64,000 nucleotides of DNA from Desulforadius tongensis (GTDB taxonomy: Bacteria; Bacillota; Desulfotomaculia; Desulfotomaculales; Desulfohalotomaculaceae): the NCBI RefSeq assembly GCF_016907915.1, contig NZ_JAFBCW010000014.1, forward strand, positions 1 to 64,000. Direction: 5' to 3'. Positions 8,344-18,228 of this stretch are shown here, one piece after another. Positions within the stretch are counted from its first letter, which is position 1, and each line of letters opens with the position of its first letter. The translations under genes were made by a program, and so were the position numbers. Under the pieces are notes generated by a model. It had not been told where the DNA came from. It made no database searches and saw nothing but the letters and a program-made list of their open reading frames with translations.

Positions 8344-9477
8344 TTACCGGCTATTTAATATATCCTGCCATATTTTAAACAGCATTCCCCGCTTCCTTAC
8401 TTTTTCTTTAGCCACCAGCGGCACCAGCCCTACTTCCTGCCCGTTTAATGTTACCACTGCATATCCCAACTGCTGCCCTTTTTTTACCGGAGCAGTTGTG
8501 CTGGCTGATATATTTACTTTTAACCCCACATTATTACCATCAATCGGTAAATTAGCCCTCATTGTTTCCTCCGCCACCAGTTGAACATACCTTTTGACCC
8601 CCTCTTTAACCTCCAGCTCACCTAAAATCTGGCCCTTTTCTATCACCGTCTGCTCCTTAAATTCATTAAAACCATATTCCAGCAGCCTGGCAGCATCTTT
8701 ATACCTGTTGCGGCTGTGCAGCACCACTGCTATTAACTGCCGGTTGCCGCGGGTGGCCGAAGCAATTAAGCAGTTGCCGGCCCGGGCAGTGGTGCCGGTT
8801 TTCACCCCATCCACACCGGGGTAATCACTGCGCAGCAGACGGTTGGTGCTGCGCACTTTTTTTTCCCGGTTGCCGCTTTCCCAATGGATGGTCGCTTCTT
8901 TGGTTCTTACCAATTGGGCAAAGGTGGAATTTTGCAGGGCATAGCGCGTTATCTTTGCTAAATCATAGGCGGTGGAGTAATGGTTGGGCACAGAGTAACC
9001 GTTGGTGTTTACAAAGTTAGTGTTAACAGCCCCCAGCGCCAGCGCCTTTTGATTCATCAGGCGAACAAAATTTTTCTCACTGCCCCCCACATGCTCGGCA
9101 ATGGCCACGGTGGAATCGTTGGCGGAATATATCAACGCCGCCTTGATCAGTTCCCTTAGTTTTATCTTTTCCCCCGCTTTAAGGTATATTTGTGAACCGA
9201 TGTAAATATTTTGTGCCCGTTTGCTCACAACAACCACGTCATTGGGGCTGCCCAGTTCAATGGCCAGTATGGCGGTCATAATCTTTGTCAGGCTGGCGGG
9301 AGAGCGTCTTTTCTCCGCATTTTGGGCATAGAACACCTGCCCCGTCTCCGCATCCATCAAAATCGCTGCGCGGGCCGTTATTTTCGGTTCACCGGCAGAT
9401 GCCCCCCCGGGGTTGATTACATTGAGCAAAAAGAATATGGAAAAAATATATAAATACATATTTTTAAACATCATCAA
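8344..9477 (-). CDS. dacF: D-alanyl-D-alanine carboxypeptidase (DacF/PBP5 type)
   Basis: This 377-residue serine DD-carboxypeptidase trims the terminal D-Ala of peptidoglycan stem peptides outside the membrane. An N-terminal signal peptide (residues 1-28) precedes the three penicillin-binding motifs, SLTK at 62-65, SAN at 118-120 and KTG at 226-228, all at family-typical spacing. A C-terminal beta domain (PBP5_C-like) from about 285 ends in a basic WQDIL tail that may form an amphipathic anchor. It stands alone between the tRNA and the divergent pdaB-like gene. The family includes sporulation forms (DacF) and vegetative forms (DacA); I favour DacF from the size and the neighbouring sporulation genes, but DacA is possible. 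Confidence 0.88.
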   Translation of the reverse strand: MMMFKNMYLYIFSIFFLLNVINPGGASAGEPKITARAAILMDAETGQVFYAQNAEKRRSPASLTKIMTAILAIELGSPNDVVVVSKRAQNIYIGSQIYLKAGEKIKLRELIKAALIYSANDSTVAIAEHVGGSEKNFVRLMNQKALALGAVNTNFVNTNGYSVPNHYSTAYDLAKITRYALQNSTFAQLVRTKEATIHWESGNREKKVRSTNRLLRSDYPGVDGVKTGTTARAGNCLIASATRGNRQLIAVVLHSRNRYKDAARLLEYGFNEFKEQTVIEKGQILGELEVKEGVKRYVQLVAEETMRANLPIDGNNVGLKVNISASTTAPVKKGQQLGYAVVTLNGQEVGLVPLVAKEKVRKRGMLFKIWQDILNSR

Positions 9478-9627
9478 GCCTCCTTACGGTTTTTTTATTG
9501 TTGCTGCCTTGGAGTGTATTTATTTATGCCTTTATTAAATTCCATTTTTTACACAAATATCATGGTGCTAATATTATCCCTAGCAAAATATGTATAGCTT
9601 AGAAAATAATATAAGGTGGTGTAAGTT

Positions 9628-10398
9628 TTGCGAGTTTGGACTTTTAACCTTTACAAATGGAGAAAGCGGTTGCCTATCATAGCAGCTTTTCTGGCGGTGG
9701 CAGTGGTGCTGACAACAGCCGTTATCCGCACCAACAATGTTACCACTACCAGCGGGGAAAACATTGTAAAACCCCAGCAGGCTGCATATTACCGGGTAAA
9801 AACAGATCAAAAAGTTGTGGCTTTAACATTTGACTGGAGCTACGGCACCAAGGTGGCCCAGCCGGTACTGGACATTTTGAAGGAAAGAAATATCCGCTGC
9901 ACTTTCTTTATTTCCGGCCCCGCCGCTTTAAAATACCCGGAAATATCCAAACGGATTGCTGCAGAAGGGCATGAAGTGGCCAGTCACGGGCACGAGCATG
10001 TTGATTTAGATAAGCTGCCCAAAGAAAAAATTAAAGAGAATATTCTTAATGCCCATAAAAACATTAAAGAAGCCACCGGCAAAGAAGCTAAACTGCTCCG
10101 CTGTCCCAACGGCGCCTGGAGGGGAGCAGTTTTGGAAGCAGCCAATGAAGTTGGATATACCGTAATTCAGTGGGACACCGATTCACTGGACTGGTTTAAA
10201 GACCGCAGTTCCGCCCAAATTGCCGAAAAAGTATTAAAAGAAGTGCACCCGGGAGATATTATTTTAATGCATGCCAGCGACGTTACCGACCGCACTCCGG
10301 AGGCTTTACCAATCATTTTAGACGGTTTAGAAAAGGAAGGGTATAAAATAGTTACCGTATCTGAACTGCTTAAGTACGGGCCTGGTACCACAGATTAA
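9628..10398 (+). CDS. pdaB: Sporulation-type polysaccharide deacetylase (PdaB-like)
   Basis: This 256-residue protein has an N-terminal membrane anchor (residues 15-34) and a NodB-homology domain from about 60. The first motif is TFDW (67-70) in place of the usual TFDDG, as I recall for PdaB proteins, followed by SYGT. Motif 2 is SHGHEH (119-124), motif 3 is RCPNGAWR, and motif 5 is ILMHAS. PdaB is needed to keep spores stable after engulfment in Bacillus. The start is a TTG with AAGGTGG eight bases upstream. The gene is divergent from dacF and convergent with the PAP2 gene, sharing a terminator with it. Confidence 0.85.
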   Translation: MRVWTFNLYKWRKRLPIIAAFLAVAVVLTTAVIRTNNVTTTSGENIVKPQQAAYYRVKTDQKVVALTFDWSYGTKVAQPVLDILKERNIRCTFFISGPAALKYPEISKRIAAEGHEVASHGHEHVDLDKLPKEKIKENILNAHKNIKEATGKEAKLLRCPNGAWRGAVLEAANEVGYTVIQWDTDSLDWFKDRSSAQIAEKVLKEVHPGDIILMHASDVTDRTPEALPIILDGLEKEGYKIVTVSELLKYGPGTTD

Positions 10399-10409
10399 AC
10401 AGTACTTAA

Positions 10410-10442
10410 AAGAGGTGCGGGAATCGCTGTCCTGCACCTCTT
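10410..10442. terminator. Convergent terminator between pdaB-like and PAP2 genes
   Basis: AAGAGGTGCGGGA pairs with TCCTGCACCTCTT (one mismatch). The T-tract is better on the minus strand (CTCTTTTAAG), but the hairpin sits between two converging stops and can serve both. Confidence 0.65.
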
Positions 10443-10477
10443 GTCATCGGCTTTTAAAAAACAAAAGGGCAGGAATT

Positions 10478-11098
10478 CTACCGATGAGAACTCCTGCCGT
10501 TAACAGCAGCAAAAAGAAATGATAAGGGCAGCTGAAAGCAGCGCCAGTGCACAACCAACTGGCCGCAGATTATACCCAAAACAGCCCCGGCAATAACATC
10601 CAGGGGATAGTGCACCCCTACATAAACCCGGGAAAAACCAATGGCCAGCGCTAAAAACACCGGCAGCCACTTAAACCGCCGCCATGATTTTGCCAGCACC
10701 ACAGCACAGGCAAAGGATGTGGCGGTGTGTCCCGATGGGAAGGAATACGAATCCAGGGGCTGCACCAGTGTTTTGATGCCCGCCAATACTAAATAGGGTC
10801 TTTCCCGTTCAATTACATTTTTTAATAATTCCTGGCTTAAAAAATAACTAAAAGTTAAAGCAACCACCGTTAAAAGGGCTGCTCTTTTTTTCTGTTCCGA
10901 ACCGGTTATATACATCAGCAGTGCACAAGTGAGCCACAGCACCCCACCGCTACCCAAATGAGTAATAAAAGGCATTATTTTATCTAAGAACGGCCGGCGC
11001 CACTGGTATACCTGCATAAACATTTCCGCATCTATCTGCTGGATGATATGCAGTGCGGTGAGTAAAGCATCCAAGTATTTACACTCCTTTAACGCCAA
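10478..11098 (-). CDS. PAP2-family membrane phosphatase
   Basis: This 206-residue integral membrane protein carries the three PAP2 phosphatase motifs: K93-x6-R100-P101, PSGH at 121-124 and SR-x5-H around 156-163 (SRVYVGVHYPLD). Such proteins dephosphorylate lipid pyrophosphates; BcrC-like members recycle undecaprenyl pyrophosphate for cell-wall synthesis. The start overlaps the upstream dedA-like gene by 10 bases, so they share a transcript. The pairing of DedA (undecaprenyl-phosphate flippase family) with a PAP2 phosphatase fits a joint role in lipid-carrier recycling. Substrate specificity is inferred. Confidence 0.85.
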   Translation of the reverse strand: MALKECKYLDALLTALHIIQQIDAEMFMQVYQWRRPFLDKIMPFITHLGSGGVLWLTCALLMYITGSEQKKRAALLTVVALTFSYFLSQELLKNVIERERPYLVLAGIKTLVQPLDSYSFPSGHTATSFACAVVLAKSWRRFKWLPVFLALAIGFSRVYVGVHYPLDVIAGAVLGIICGQLVVHWRCFQLPLSFLFAAVNGRSSHR

Positions 11099-11712
11099 CC
11101 GGCCCGGCGGCGAATTAGGTAATAGACTACCAGCAGTAAAACCGCCACCGCCACCACTGCATCCAGCCGGTGAAACCAGGGCTTAATCTGCTGCCAGTTT
11201 TCTCCCAGTTTTACCCCGGCATAAGTCAGTAATATACTCCAGGGCAGCGAACCGAGAAAAGTATATATTACAAATTTTTTAAAATTCATACCGGCCAGCC
11301 CGGCGGGCAGCGATATAAAAGTACGGATTATCGGCATTAACCTGGTAAAAAATACGGTAGCCTCGCCATAACGGGCAAACCAGCGGTCGGCCAGCTCAAT
11401 TTTCGATCTTGAGATGCCGATATACCGGCCGTACCTGAATAATAACGGGCGCCCGCCCAGCAAACCAAGATAGTAAGAAGCTACAGAGCCGACAGTACCC
11501 CCGATTGTGCCGGCCATCACCGCGCCCCAAAAGTTTAACTGCCCGGTGGACACCAGGTAGCCGCCAAAGGGCAGAATTAACTCGCTGGGCAGCGGAATGT
11601 TGGCAGATTCTATGGCCATACCGACAGCAATACCCCAGTAACCAAGGGCAGCAATGAAATCCGTCACCCAGGCAAAACTTTCTTCAATTAATGAGTAGAT
11701 ATACTCCAGCAT
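11089..11712 (-). CDS. DedA-family membrane protein
   Basis: This 207-residue protein matches DedA/VTT: an early ESANIPLPSELILPFGG segment with the conserved Glu and Pro residues, and FTRLMPIIRTFISLPAG around residue 125, with the Arg-Pro-Arg pattern of the re-entrant helices. Family members (UptA, DedA) move polyprenyl-phosphate carriers or phospholipids across the membrane. It lies 41 bases after the S41 protease gene and overlaps the PAP2 gene, so an S41-dedA-PAP2 envelope operon is likely. Confidence 0.88.
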   Translation of the reverse strand: MLEYIYSLIEESFAWVTDFIAALGYWGIAVGMAIESANIPLPSELILPFGGYLVSTGQLNFWGAVMAGTIGGTVGSVASYYLGLLGGRPLLFRYGRYIGISRSKIELADRWFARYGEATVFFTRLMPIIRTFISLPAGLAGMNFKKFVIYTFLGSLPWSILLTYAGVKLGENWQQIKPWFHRLDAVVAVAVLLLVVYYLIRRRAGWR

Positions 11713-11753
11713 AACTAACCTCCCAATTTAATCTGCTACCCTTTAGAATACCT

Positions 11754-13196
11754 TTAATCTTCAATTACAGTTACTGTATTATCTTTTACGGTACAGTTAA
11801 TACCTAATTTTTTTAAATCTGTAACTGAAATATAAGAAATACCTTCGGATAACTCCACCGGGTGAATGGTTTTACCGCTGTCCAGGGGAATAAAAAATCC
11901 CGTATCACCTTTGGTGGCCTGTATTCCATTGCGCTGTTCATCCAGGTTAACTGTACAGCCCAGCGCTTCCATGGTAAAGCGCAGCGGAACGTAGTAAACG
12001 CCATCTTTATTGTAAGGCTTACCAACGATATATATTTTCTCGCCGTTTAACTGGGCTTCATTTTTATCGATGGTGAAAATGATTTCCTGCTGATCAGTTG
12101 GCTGTATAATTTGTCTGGCTACATGCAAAGCTAATCCCGGTGAAAGAACCTGTTTATCGGGCATTATACCGGTACCATCAATAAACTCTCCACCGGGCAG
12201 TTGGTACCTGGCCATGGTCAGCTTTAGTGCCCCACCGTTGGACAGGTTAAACACTGTCTGCACAGTACCCTTACCATAGGTTTGGCTGCCCACCACAGTG
12301 GCCACTCCATGATCCTGCAGTGCCCCGGTTAAAATTTCTGCCGCACTGGCACTGCCCTCGTTAACTAAAATTACAACGGGCAAGCCTTTTACTTCAACCG
12401 GTGTAAAACTGCGGTAAACCTGTTTTTCGTTATATCGATCTACAACACTAACCACTTTTTTCCCCACCGGCAAAAAGTGGTCGGCCATGCGTACCGCAGC
12501 CATTAAATAACCACCGGGATTGTCACGCAGGTCTAAAATTAGCCCCTTTACCTTTTTAGCTTTAAGCTCCTGCAGGGCAGCAGCAAAATCACCGGCGGTA
12601 TTTTCGCCAAAACTGTCGATATTGATGTAACCAATGTTATTAAACATTACTTTAGAAGTTACAGTGGGAGCATTTACCTCTGCCCTGGTTAAAGTGGCAT
12701 CAAAATACTCCCCGTTGCGGCAAATTTTTAACTTTACTGCGGTGCCCTCCGGGCCCTTGATTTTAAATCCCACAAAGCCCAGGGGAATATCCTTTATATC
12801 TTCACCGTCAACAGCAACTATTACATCACCGTGCTTTAAACCGGCCTTTTCCGCCGGGGAGTTTTTAAAAACTTCCACCACCCTTACATATCCCTCATAT
12901 TGTTCCATCCTTATTCCGATGCCCACGTAATCACCGTTTAAAGAATCAGAAAACTCCTGCAGTGAATCTGGTGTCATGTATTGGGTATAGGGATCGTCAA
13001 GGGCTTCCAGCATACCCTCAATGGCACCATTAACCAGAACATCCAGTTCCGGCTTATCAACGTGATTGTTTAATGTGTAATCCAAAATTTCTTCAATAGT
13101 GGTGGCACCATCAACATAATCATCAAAAGCCGCTGCCGGCTGCACACAAACCAGCATCATAAAAGCTATCAGTATAAATGTAAGCCTTTTAAACAA
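11754..13196 (-). CDS. S41 C-terminal processing protease with copper-amine-oxidase-like C-terminal domain
   Basis: This 480-residue secreted protease has a signal peptide (residues 1-23), an N-terminal helical region, and a PDZ domain at about 85-165 (GIGIRMEQYEGYVRVV). The S41 catalytic domain follows, with nucleophile Ser in NEGSASAAEI (about 283-286) and Lys in TYGKGTVQ (about 310). The last 110 residues form a stalk domain of the copper-amine-oxidase N-terminal type (DGVYYVPLRFTMEALG), which in Firmicutes typically decorates cell-surface enzymes and is not itself an oxidase. Forespore-linked CtpB in Bacillus is the closest functional parallel; that role is inferred. It is divergent from polA. 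Confidence 0.88.
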   Translation of the reverse strand: MFKRLTFILIAFMMLVCVQPAAAFDDYVDGATTIEEILDYTLNNHVDKPELDVLVNGAIEGMLEALDDPYTQYMTPDSLQEFSDSLNGDYVGIGIRMEQYEGYVRVVEVFKNSPAEKAGLKHGDVIVAVDGEDIKDIPLGFVGFKIKGPEGTAVKLKICRNGEYFDATLTRAEVNAPTVTSKVMFNNIGYINIDSFGENTAGDFAAALQELKAKKVKGLILDLRDNPGGYLMAAVRMADHFLPVGKKVVSVVDRYNEKQVYRSFTPVEVKGLPVVILVNEGSASAAEILTGALQDHGVATVVGSQTYGKGTVQTVFNLSNGGALKLTMARYQLPGGEFIDGTGIMPDKQVLSPGLALHVARQIIQPTDQQEIIFTIDKNEAQLNGEKIYIVGKPYNKDGVYYVPLRFTMEALGCTVNLDEQRNGIQATKGDTGFFIPLDSGKTIHPVELSEGISYISVTDLKKLGINCTVKDNTVTVIED

Positions 13197-13326
13197 AAAA
13201 AATCACCTCATTAATGTAATTTTTAACAGTAACTAATTCTATAATTCTGTCTAATCTCCTGCCGGCAGGTATTAGGAAGTTAGGCGGTGAAATAATAATT
13301 AACATTAAAAGAGGTAGGTGCTATAC

Positions 13327-15981
13327 GTGTCCCAAGATACTTTAATTGTAGTGGACGGCAACAGCCTGGTATACAGGGCCTTTCATGCCATCCCCCTTTT
13401 AACCACCACCCGTGGTTTAATAACCAACGCCGCTTACGGATTTACCAATATGCTGTACAAAATTTTACAGGATGAACAACCGGAATTGGTGGCGGTGGTA
13501 TTTGATAAAGGCAGGGTTACCTTTCGCACAGAACAGTACAGCAGCTACAAAGCCAACCGCAAGGCAATGCCCGATGAACTGCGGCCCCAGTTTCCAATAA
13601 TAAAGGATATACTGCAGGCCATGAATATTAAGGTGTTTGAATTAGATGGTTACGAAGGTGACGATTTGATCGGCACCATTGTGGCCAAAGCAGAAAAAAA
13701 CGGCCTTAACACACTGGTTGTTACCGGTGACCGGGATGCACTGCAGCTGGTTTCACCCCGCACCAAGGTATTAATGACCCGCAAAGGCATCACTAATTTA
13801 GATATTTACGACGAAGGCAAGGTTTGGGAGCGCTTTGGTATTTACCCCAACCAGTTTATAGACTTCCGGGCGTTAACGGGAGACAGCTCAGACAACATTC
13901 CCGGGGTGCCGGGCATTGGAGAAAAAACCGCTGCCAAACTTTTGCAAAAATACCACAGTTTAGATGAAATTTTTAATCACCTGGATGAACTGCCCAAGCG
14001 GCAGCGGGAAAAATTGCAGCAGCACCGGGAGCAGGCACTGTTATCCAAAAAACTGGTTACCATTGAACAAAACGTACCCATTGAAGTGGATTTAACCCAG
14101 TGTACCTACCGTTCCCCCGATTACCATCGCCTGCTGGAATTGTTTACCGAATTGGAGTTTAAATCTCTGGTGAAATTAATAATTGGCAGCGATGGGAGTA
14201 AAAACGGTAAAAACAAAAAGGCTGCTCATGAACAGCCGGCGGTGGATACTTTTAAAGTGGGATATCAAAAGATAACCAAACCAGAACACCTGGATACTTT
14301 ATTAGAAGAGGTTAAAAACACAGAAGGGATTTCTCTTGTACTGAACGGCACCGCTGAAACCGGTGTGTCTGCGGCGGCAATAGCCACCGGAAAACAGGTC
14401 TACCAGCTGCCGGTGGAGGGAAAACCGGATGAGTATTTGCAGGTATTAAAGGAAATTTGTGAAGATGATCAGGCAATTATTTACTGTCATGACGGCAAAA
14501 GCGCCATTTGGATGCTGCACCATCACGGCATAAAGCTAAATAATTTAGGTTTCGACACCATGGTGGCATCCTATTTATTAAATCCCGCTTCCCCCAGCTT
14601 GGAATTAGAAGACATAGCACTGCAAAACCTGGGGGTTGTGCTTCCTTCCAAGGGGGAGGCAGCACTGCCCGCCAGGGCGGAAGTGATAAAAAAACTGGTT
14701 CCCGTACTAAGGGATAAGCTGAAACAGCAGCAGGAAGAACGGCTGTTTTATGAGGTGGAACTGCCCCTGGTAAAGGTTTTAGCTCAAATGGAAATTACCG
14801 GCCTGGCTGTGGATAAGCAGGGGCTGGAAGAAATGTCTGCCGAATTGGGCCGGCGTATTGATGAACTGACCGTTGAAATACATGCACTGGCAGGAGAAAA
14901 ATTTAACATTAATTCCCCCCGCCAGTTGGGCAAAATACTGTTTGAAAAATTAGAGCTGCCGGTGATTAAAAAAACCAAAACGGGCTATTCCACAGATGCT
15001 TCGGTGTTGGAACAACTGGCAGAAAAACATGAAATAGTGGATAAAATACTGCAGCACAGGCAGTTAACAAAATTAAAATCCACCTATGCCGACGGTTTGG
15101 CCGCTTTAATCAATAAAAATACCGGTTGTATTCATACCACACTGCATCAGACGGTAACCGCCACCGGCCGGTTATCCAGTGCAGAACCAAACTTGCAAAA
15201 TATTCCCATCCGATTGGAATTGGGACGGCGGATCAGAAAAGTGTTTGTGCCCCGTGATAAAAACAATGTAATTCTTACTGCAGATTACTCGCAGATTGAG
15301 CTGCGGATACTGGCTCACATGGCAGGAGATCCCGGCTTTATAGAGGCTTTTAATCAGGGACAGGATATTCACACCCGCACCGCCAGCGAAGTCTTTGGGG
15401 TGCCCATTGATAAAGTAACCGCTGAAATGCGCAGCAAGGCCAAGGCAGTTAACTTTGGTATCGTGTACGGCATCAGTGAGTACGGTTTGGCCCGGGATAT
15501 TAAGGTAAGCCGGGCGGAAGCCCGCCGGTACATTGACAACTATTTCGCCCGCTGTCCCGGGGTGAAAAACTATATTGACCGGGTAATAAGGGAAGCAAAG
15601 GATAAAGGATATGTTACCACGCTGTTAAACCGCCGCCGTTATCTGCCCGATCTTTTCAGCCCCAACCGCATGGTCCGCAGTTTCGGAGAACGGGCGGCCA
15701 TAAATACACCTATCCAGGGCAGTGCAGCAGATATTATCAAACTGGCCATGATACGCATTAACAAGGAGCTGGAAGAAAGAAAGCTGCAGGCCCGGATGGT
15801 GCTGCAGGTTCACGACGAATTGATTTTTGACACTCCCGCAAGTGAGATGCCGGAGCTGGTAGAAATAGTAAAAGATTGTATGGAAAACGCCATGTCACTG
15901 GATGTACCTCTGGTGGTGGATATCAAAACCGGACCCAACTGGTACGAAGTAAAACCCATAGAGGAGCAGCACCATGCCTGA
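13327..15981 (+). CDS. polA: DNA polymerase I
   Basis: This family A polymerase has about 884 residues: an N-terminal 5'-3' flap exonuclease (VVDGNSLVYRAFHAIP, then GDSSDNIPGVPGIGEKTA), a middle 3'-5' exonuclease-like domain, and the polymerase with motif A DYSQIELRILAHM, motif B RSKAKAVNFGIVYG and motif C VLQVHDELIFD. The middle domain lacks the DxE metal ligands (the strand reads ISLVLNGT), so proofreading is lost, as in Bacillus Pol I. I place the start at GTG 13327, which has TAGGTG six bases upstream; an earlier in-frame GTG at 13318 overlaps the ribosome binding site. First gene of a polA-mutM-ytaF-coaE cluster. Confidence 0.95.
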   Translation: MSQDTLIVVDGNSLVYRAFHAIPLLTTTRGLITNAAYGFTNMLYKILQDEQPELVAVVFDKGRVTFRTEQYSSYKANRKAMPDELRPQFPIIKDILQAMNIKVFELDGYEGDDLIGTIVAKAEKNGLNTLVVTGDRDALQLVSPRTKVLMTRKGITNLDIYDEGKVWERFGIYPNQFIDFRALTGDSSDNIPGVPGIGEKTAAKLLQKYHSLDEIFNHLDELPKRQREKLQQHREQALLSKKLVTIEQNVPIEVDLTQCTYRSPDYHRLLELFTELEFKSLVKLIIGSDGSKNGKNKKAAHEQPAVDTFKVGYQKITKPEHLDTLLEEVKNTEGISLVLNGTAETGVSAAAIATGKQVYQLPVEGKPDEYLQVLKEICEDDQAIIYCHDGKSAIWMLHHHGIKLNNLGFDTMVASYLLNPASPSLELEDIALQNLGVVLPSKGEAALPARAEVIKKLVPVLRDKLKQQQEERLFYEVELPLVKVLAQMEITGLAVDKQGLEEMSAELGRRIDELTVEIHALAGEKFNINSPRQLGKILFEKLELPVIKKTKTGYSTDASVLEQLAEKHEIVDKILQHRQLTKLKSTYADGLAALINKNTGCIHTTLHQTVTATGRLSSAEPNLQNIPIRLELGRRIRKVFVPRDKNNVILTADYSQIELRILAHMAGDPGFIEAFNQGQDIHTRTASEVFGVPIDKVTAEMRSKAKAVNFGIVYGISEYGLARDIKVSRAEARRYIDNYFARCPGVKNYIDRVIREAKDKGYVTTLLNRRRYLPDLFSPNRMVRSFGERAAINTPIQGSAADIIKLAMIRINKELEERKLQARMVLQVHDELIFDTPASEMPELVEIVKDCMENAMSLDVPLVVDIKTGPNWYEVKPIEEQHHA

Positions 15982-16801
15982 ACTACCGGAAGTGGAAACA
16001 GTTAAACGCTCGCTGGAAAAATTAATAACCGGTTTAACCATTATAAATGTAGATGTTTTGATGCCTAAGATTATTAAGAGCCACACCGCCCAGGATTTTA
16101 AAAAGCTGCTTATGGGCAGTGAAATAAAAAAACTGGGGCGCCGCGGCAAATACCTGCTGGTATATTTGAGCGCTAATAAAGTTCTGGTCATCCACCTGCG
16201 GATGACCGGGCGGTTGGTTTTATTAAAGGATAACGCAGAACTGCCTAAATACACCCATGTAATATTCTATTTGGAAAATGACAAACGGCTTATTTTTGCC
16301 GACATGAGGCAGTTCGGACGTATAGACCTTTTGCCGGAAGAAGAGCTGGCAAACATGCCCGGACTGAAAAAATTAGGCCCGGAACCGTTAGAAAAAAAAT
16401 TTAACCCGGAGTATTTGAAAAAAGAACTAAAACGACGCCGCACAAAAATAAAAGCCCTATTGCTGGATCAAACCTTTGTGGCCGGTTTAGGCAACATTTA
16501 TGCCGATGAGGCTTTACACCTGGCTAAAGTACACCCGGAACGCCCAGCCCGGGATTTAACTGCTGAAGAAATAGTTAATCTTTATAACGCCATTGTAACC
16601 GTACTGCGGCAGGGCATAAAAAACCGGGGCACTTCATTTAGTGACTATGTAGACGGGGAAGGCAACACCGGCAGCAATCAAAACATGTTAAAAGTCTACC
16701 GGCGGGAAGGTAAACCCTGCCACTGCTGCGGCAGCATTATTAAGCGCAAAAAAGTTGCCGGGCGCAGTTCATGCTTTTGTCCTCAATGCCAGCAGCTTTA
16801 A
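15974..16801 (+). CDS. mutM: Formamidopyrimidine-DNA glycosylase
   Basis: This 275-residue base-excision repair enzyme removes oxidised purines such as 8-oxoguanine. The start MPELPEVE supplies the catalytic N-terminal Pro and Glu-2. The beta-clamp Lys lies in GRRGKYLL and the helix-two-turn-helix in QTFVAGLGNIYADEAL. A C-terminal Cys4 zinc finger (C-x2-C-x16-C-x2-C) ends the protein. It overlaps the end of polA by 8 bases, so the two are translationally coupled, linking glycosylase and repair polymerase. Confidence 0.95.
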   Translation: MPELPEVETVKRSLEKLITGLTIINVDVLMPKIIKSHTAQDFKKLLMGSEIKKLGRRGKYLLVYLSANKVLVIHLRMTGRLVLLKDNAELPKYTHVIFYLENDKRLIFADMRQFGRIDLLPEEELANMPGLKKLGPEPLEKKFNPEYLKKELKRRRTKIKALLLDQTFVAGLGNIYADEALHLAKVHPERPARDLTAEEIVNLYNAIVTVLRQGIKNRGTSFSDYVDGEGNTGSNQNMLKVYRREGKPCHCCGSIIKRKKVAGRSSCFCPQCQQL

Positions 16802-16877
16802 GAAAGGTCTAGCATGCACCAAAAAATATGCCCTCTCATAGTATGAATGTAGACTAATGTAACGGGAGGGAAAGTTT

Positions 16878-17522
16878 TTGGAGCTGCTTACCATAGCCGT
16901 ATTTGCTCTGGCTTTGAATATGGATGCCTTGGGAACAGCCGTTGCCTATGGGGCTCGGAAAATTAAAATTCCCTTTTCCTCGATAATCATTATCAGCTTA
17001 ATGTCGGTATTGTCCATCAGTATTTCTATGTCTATTGGCCACATGCTGGCCAGTATACTGTCTGAAACTTTTGCCCACCGGCTGGGTGGTTTAATATTGA
17101 CAGGCATTGGCAGCTGGCTTTTGATTCAGGCCTGGCAGGAAACTAAAAATGAAGAGCAGGAAGAAGTTAATAAAACCGAAACTACGCTGATGCAAATTCG
17201 CATCCGGGCACTGGGACTGGTAATTCAAATACTGCGCGAACCATCAAAGGCTGATCTTGATAAATCCGGTGTTATTAGTTCCCGGGAGGCAATTCTGTTG
17301 GGTACCGCACTGGCCATGGACGCCTTTGGAGCAGGTTTTGCAGTATCCATGATGGGGTTTAACCCCATTCTCACCGGCATAGTGGTGGGACTGGGACATA
17401 TAATGTTAACTTATGCCGGTTTAATAATGGGCAACGGGTTTGCCGCCACCGGCATCGGCCGGAAAATGACCGTTCTGCCCGGGTGCATCCTCATTGCCAT
17501 GGGGCTATTTAAAATCTGTTAA
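16878..17522 (+). CDS. ytaF: Sporulation membrane protein YtaF (MntP-like fold)
   Basis: This 214-residue polytopic membrane protein is related to the MntP/CadD-type exporters. It has two repeats with a conserved Asp in a helix: ALNMDALGTAVAYGARK near the start and ALAMDAFGAGFAVSMMG at about 145. A charged cytosolic loop separates the halves. YtaF is transcribed during sporulation in Bacillus and sits beside coaE/mutM/polA there too, so synteny supports the name. The start is TTG 16878 with GGAGGG eight bases before. Transported substrate unknown. Confidence 0.85.
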   Translation: MELLTIAVFALALNMDALGTAVAYGARKIKIPFSSIIIISLMSVLSISISMSIGHMLASILSETFAHRLGGLILTGIGSWLLIQAWQETKNEEQEEVNKTETTLMQIRIRALGLVIQILREPSKADLDKSGVISSREAILLGTALAMDAFGAGFAVSMMGFNPILTGIVVGLGHIMLTYAGLIMGNGFAATGIGRKMTVLPGCILIAMGLFKIC

Positions 17523-17569
17523 TTTTAGTAAAAAAACTAGAATTACAAAATTAATTTCAGGTGATAAAA

Positions 17570-18184
17570 ATGACTGTAATAGGATTAACAGGCGGTATAG
17601 CCAGTGGGAAAACCACAGTAGCTAACTACCTGGCTCAGCTGGGAGCAAAGATAATAGATGCCGACGCCGTAGCCAGAGAAGTAGTCACTCCCGGCAGCCC
17701 AGCTCTAAGAGAAATCGTGCGTGCCTTTGGACCGGGCGTTTTGCACACTGATAAAACGTTAAACAGGAAAAAATTAGCCGCTATAGTTTTCAACGATCCT
17801 TCAGCTTTACAAAAATTAAACGGTATCACCCATCCCAGAATTACTGAAATTGTTTTAAATAAAATAAATGCATTTAAAAGGAATAGTAATTCGCCTCAAG
17901 ATATGCTATTATTAATGGCGCCGCTGTTAATAGAAGTGGGACTGCATAAACTTGTGGACAAAGTATGGGTGGTGCATATCGATGCCGGTACTCAATTGCA
18001 GCGGGTCATGGAAAGGGACAACCTTACCAAAGATGAAGCGTTAAAACGCATCAATGCACAATTACCGGAATCCCATCGTTTAAAATATGCCCATGAAATT
18101 ATCGATAACAGCGGTTCTTGGGAAAATACCCGCAAACAAATAGAAAAACTATGGTTTAAATATACCGGATGTGTTAGTCAGTAA
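17570..18184 (+). CDS. coaE: Dephospho-CoA kinase
   Basis: This P-loop kinase of about 204 residues phosphorylates the ribose 3'-OH of dephospho-CoA, the last step of CoA synthesis. Walker A is GGIASGKTT near residues 8-16, followed by IIDADAVAREV (substrate-binding Asp) and the LLIEVGLH segment of the CoA domain. An ATG at 17570 with AGGTGAT six bases upstream is preferred to the GTG at 17561 that overlaps that site. It sits 47 bases after ytaF in the conserved polA-mutM-ytaF-coaE order. Confidence 0.94.
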   Translation: MTVIGLTGGIASGKTTVANYLAQLGAKIIDADAVAREVVTPGSPALREIVRAFGPGVLHTDKTLNRKKLAAIVFNDPSALQKLNGITHPRITEIVLNKINAFKRNSNSPQDMLLLMAPLLIEVGLHKLVDKVWVVHIDAGTQLQRVMERDNLTKDEALKRINAQLPESHRLKYAHEIIDNSGSWENTRKQIEKLWFKYTGCVSQ

Positions 18185-18228
18185 CTGCAGTGCATATATT
18201 TGCCACATAGCAAATAGTTGTCGGAGTG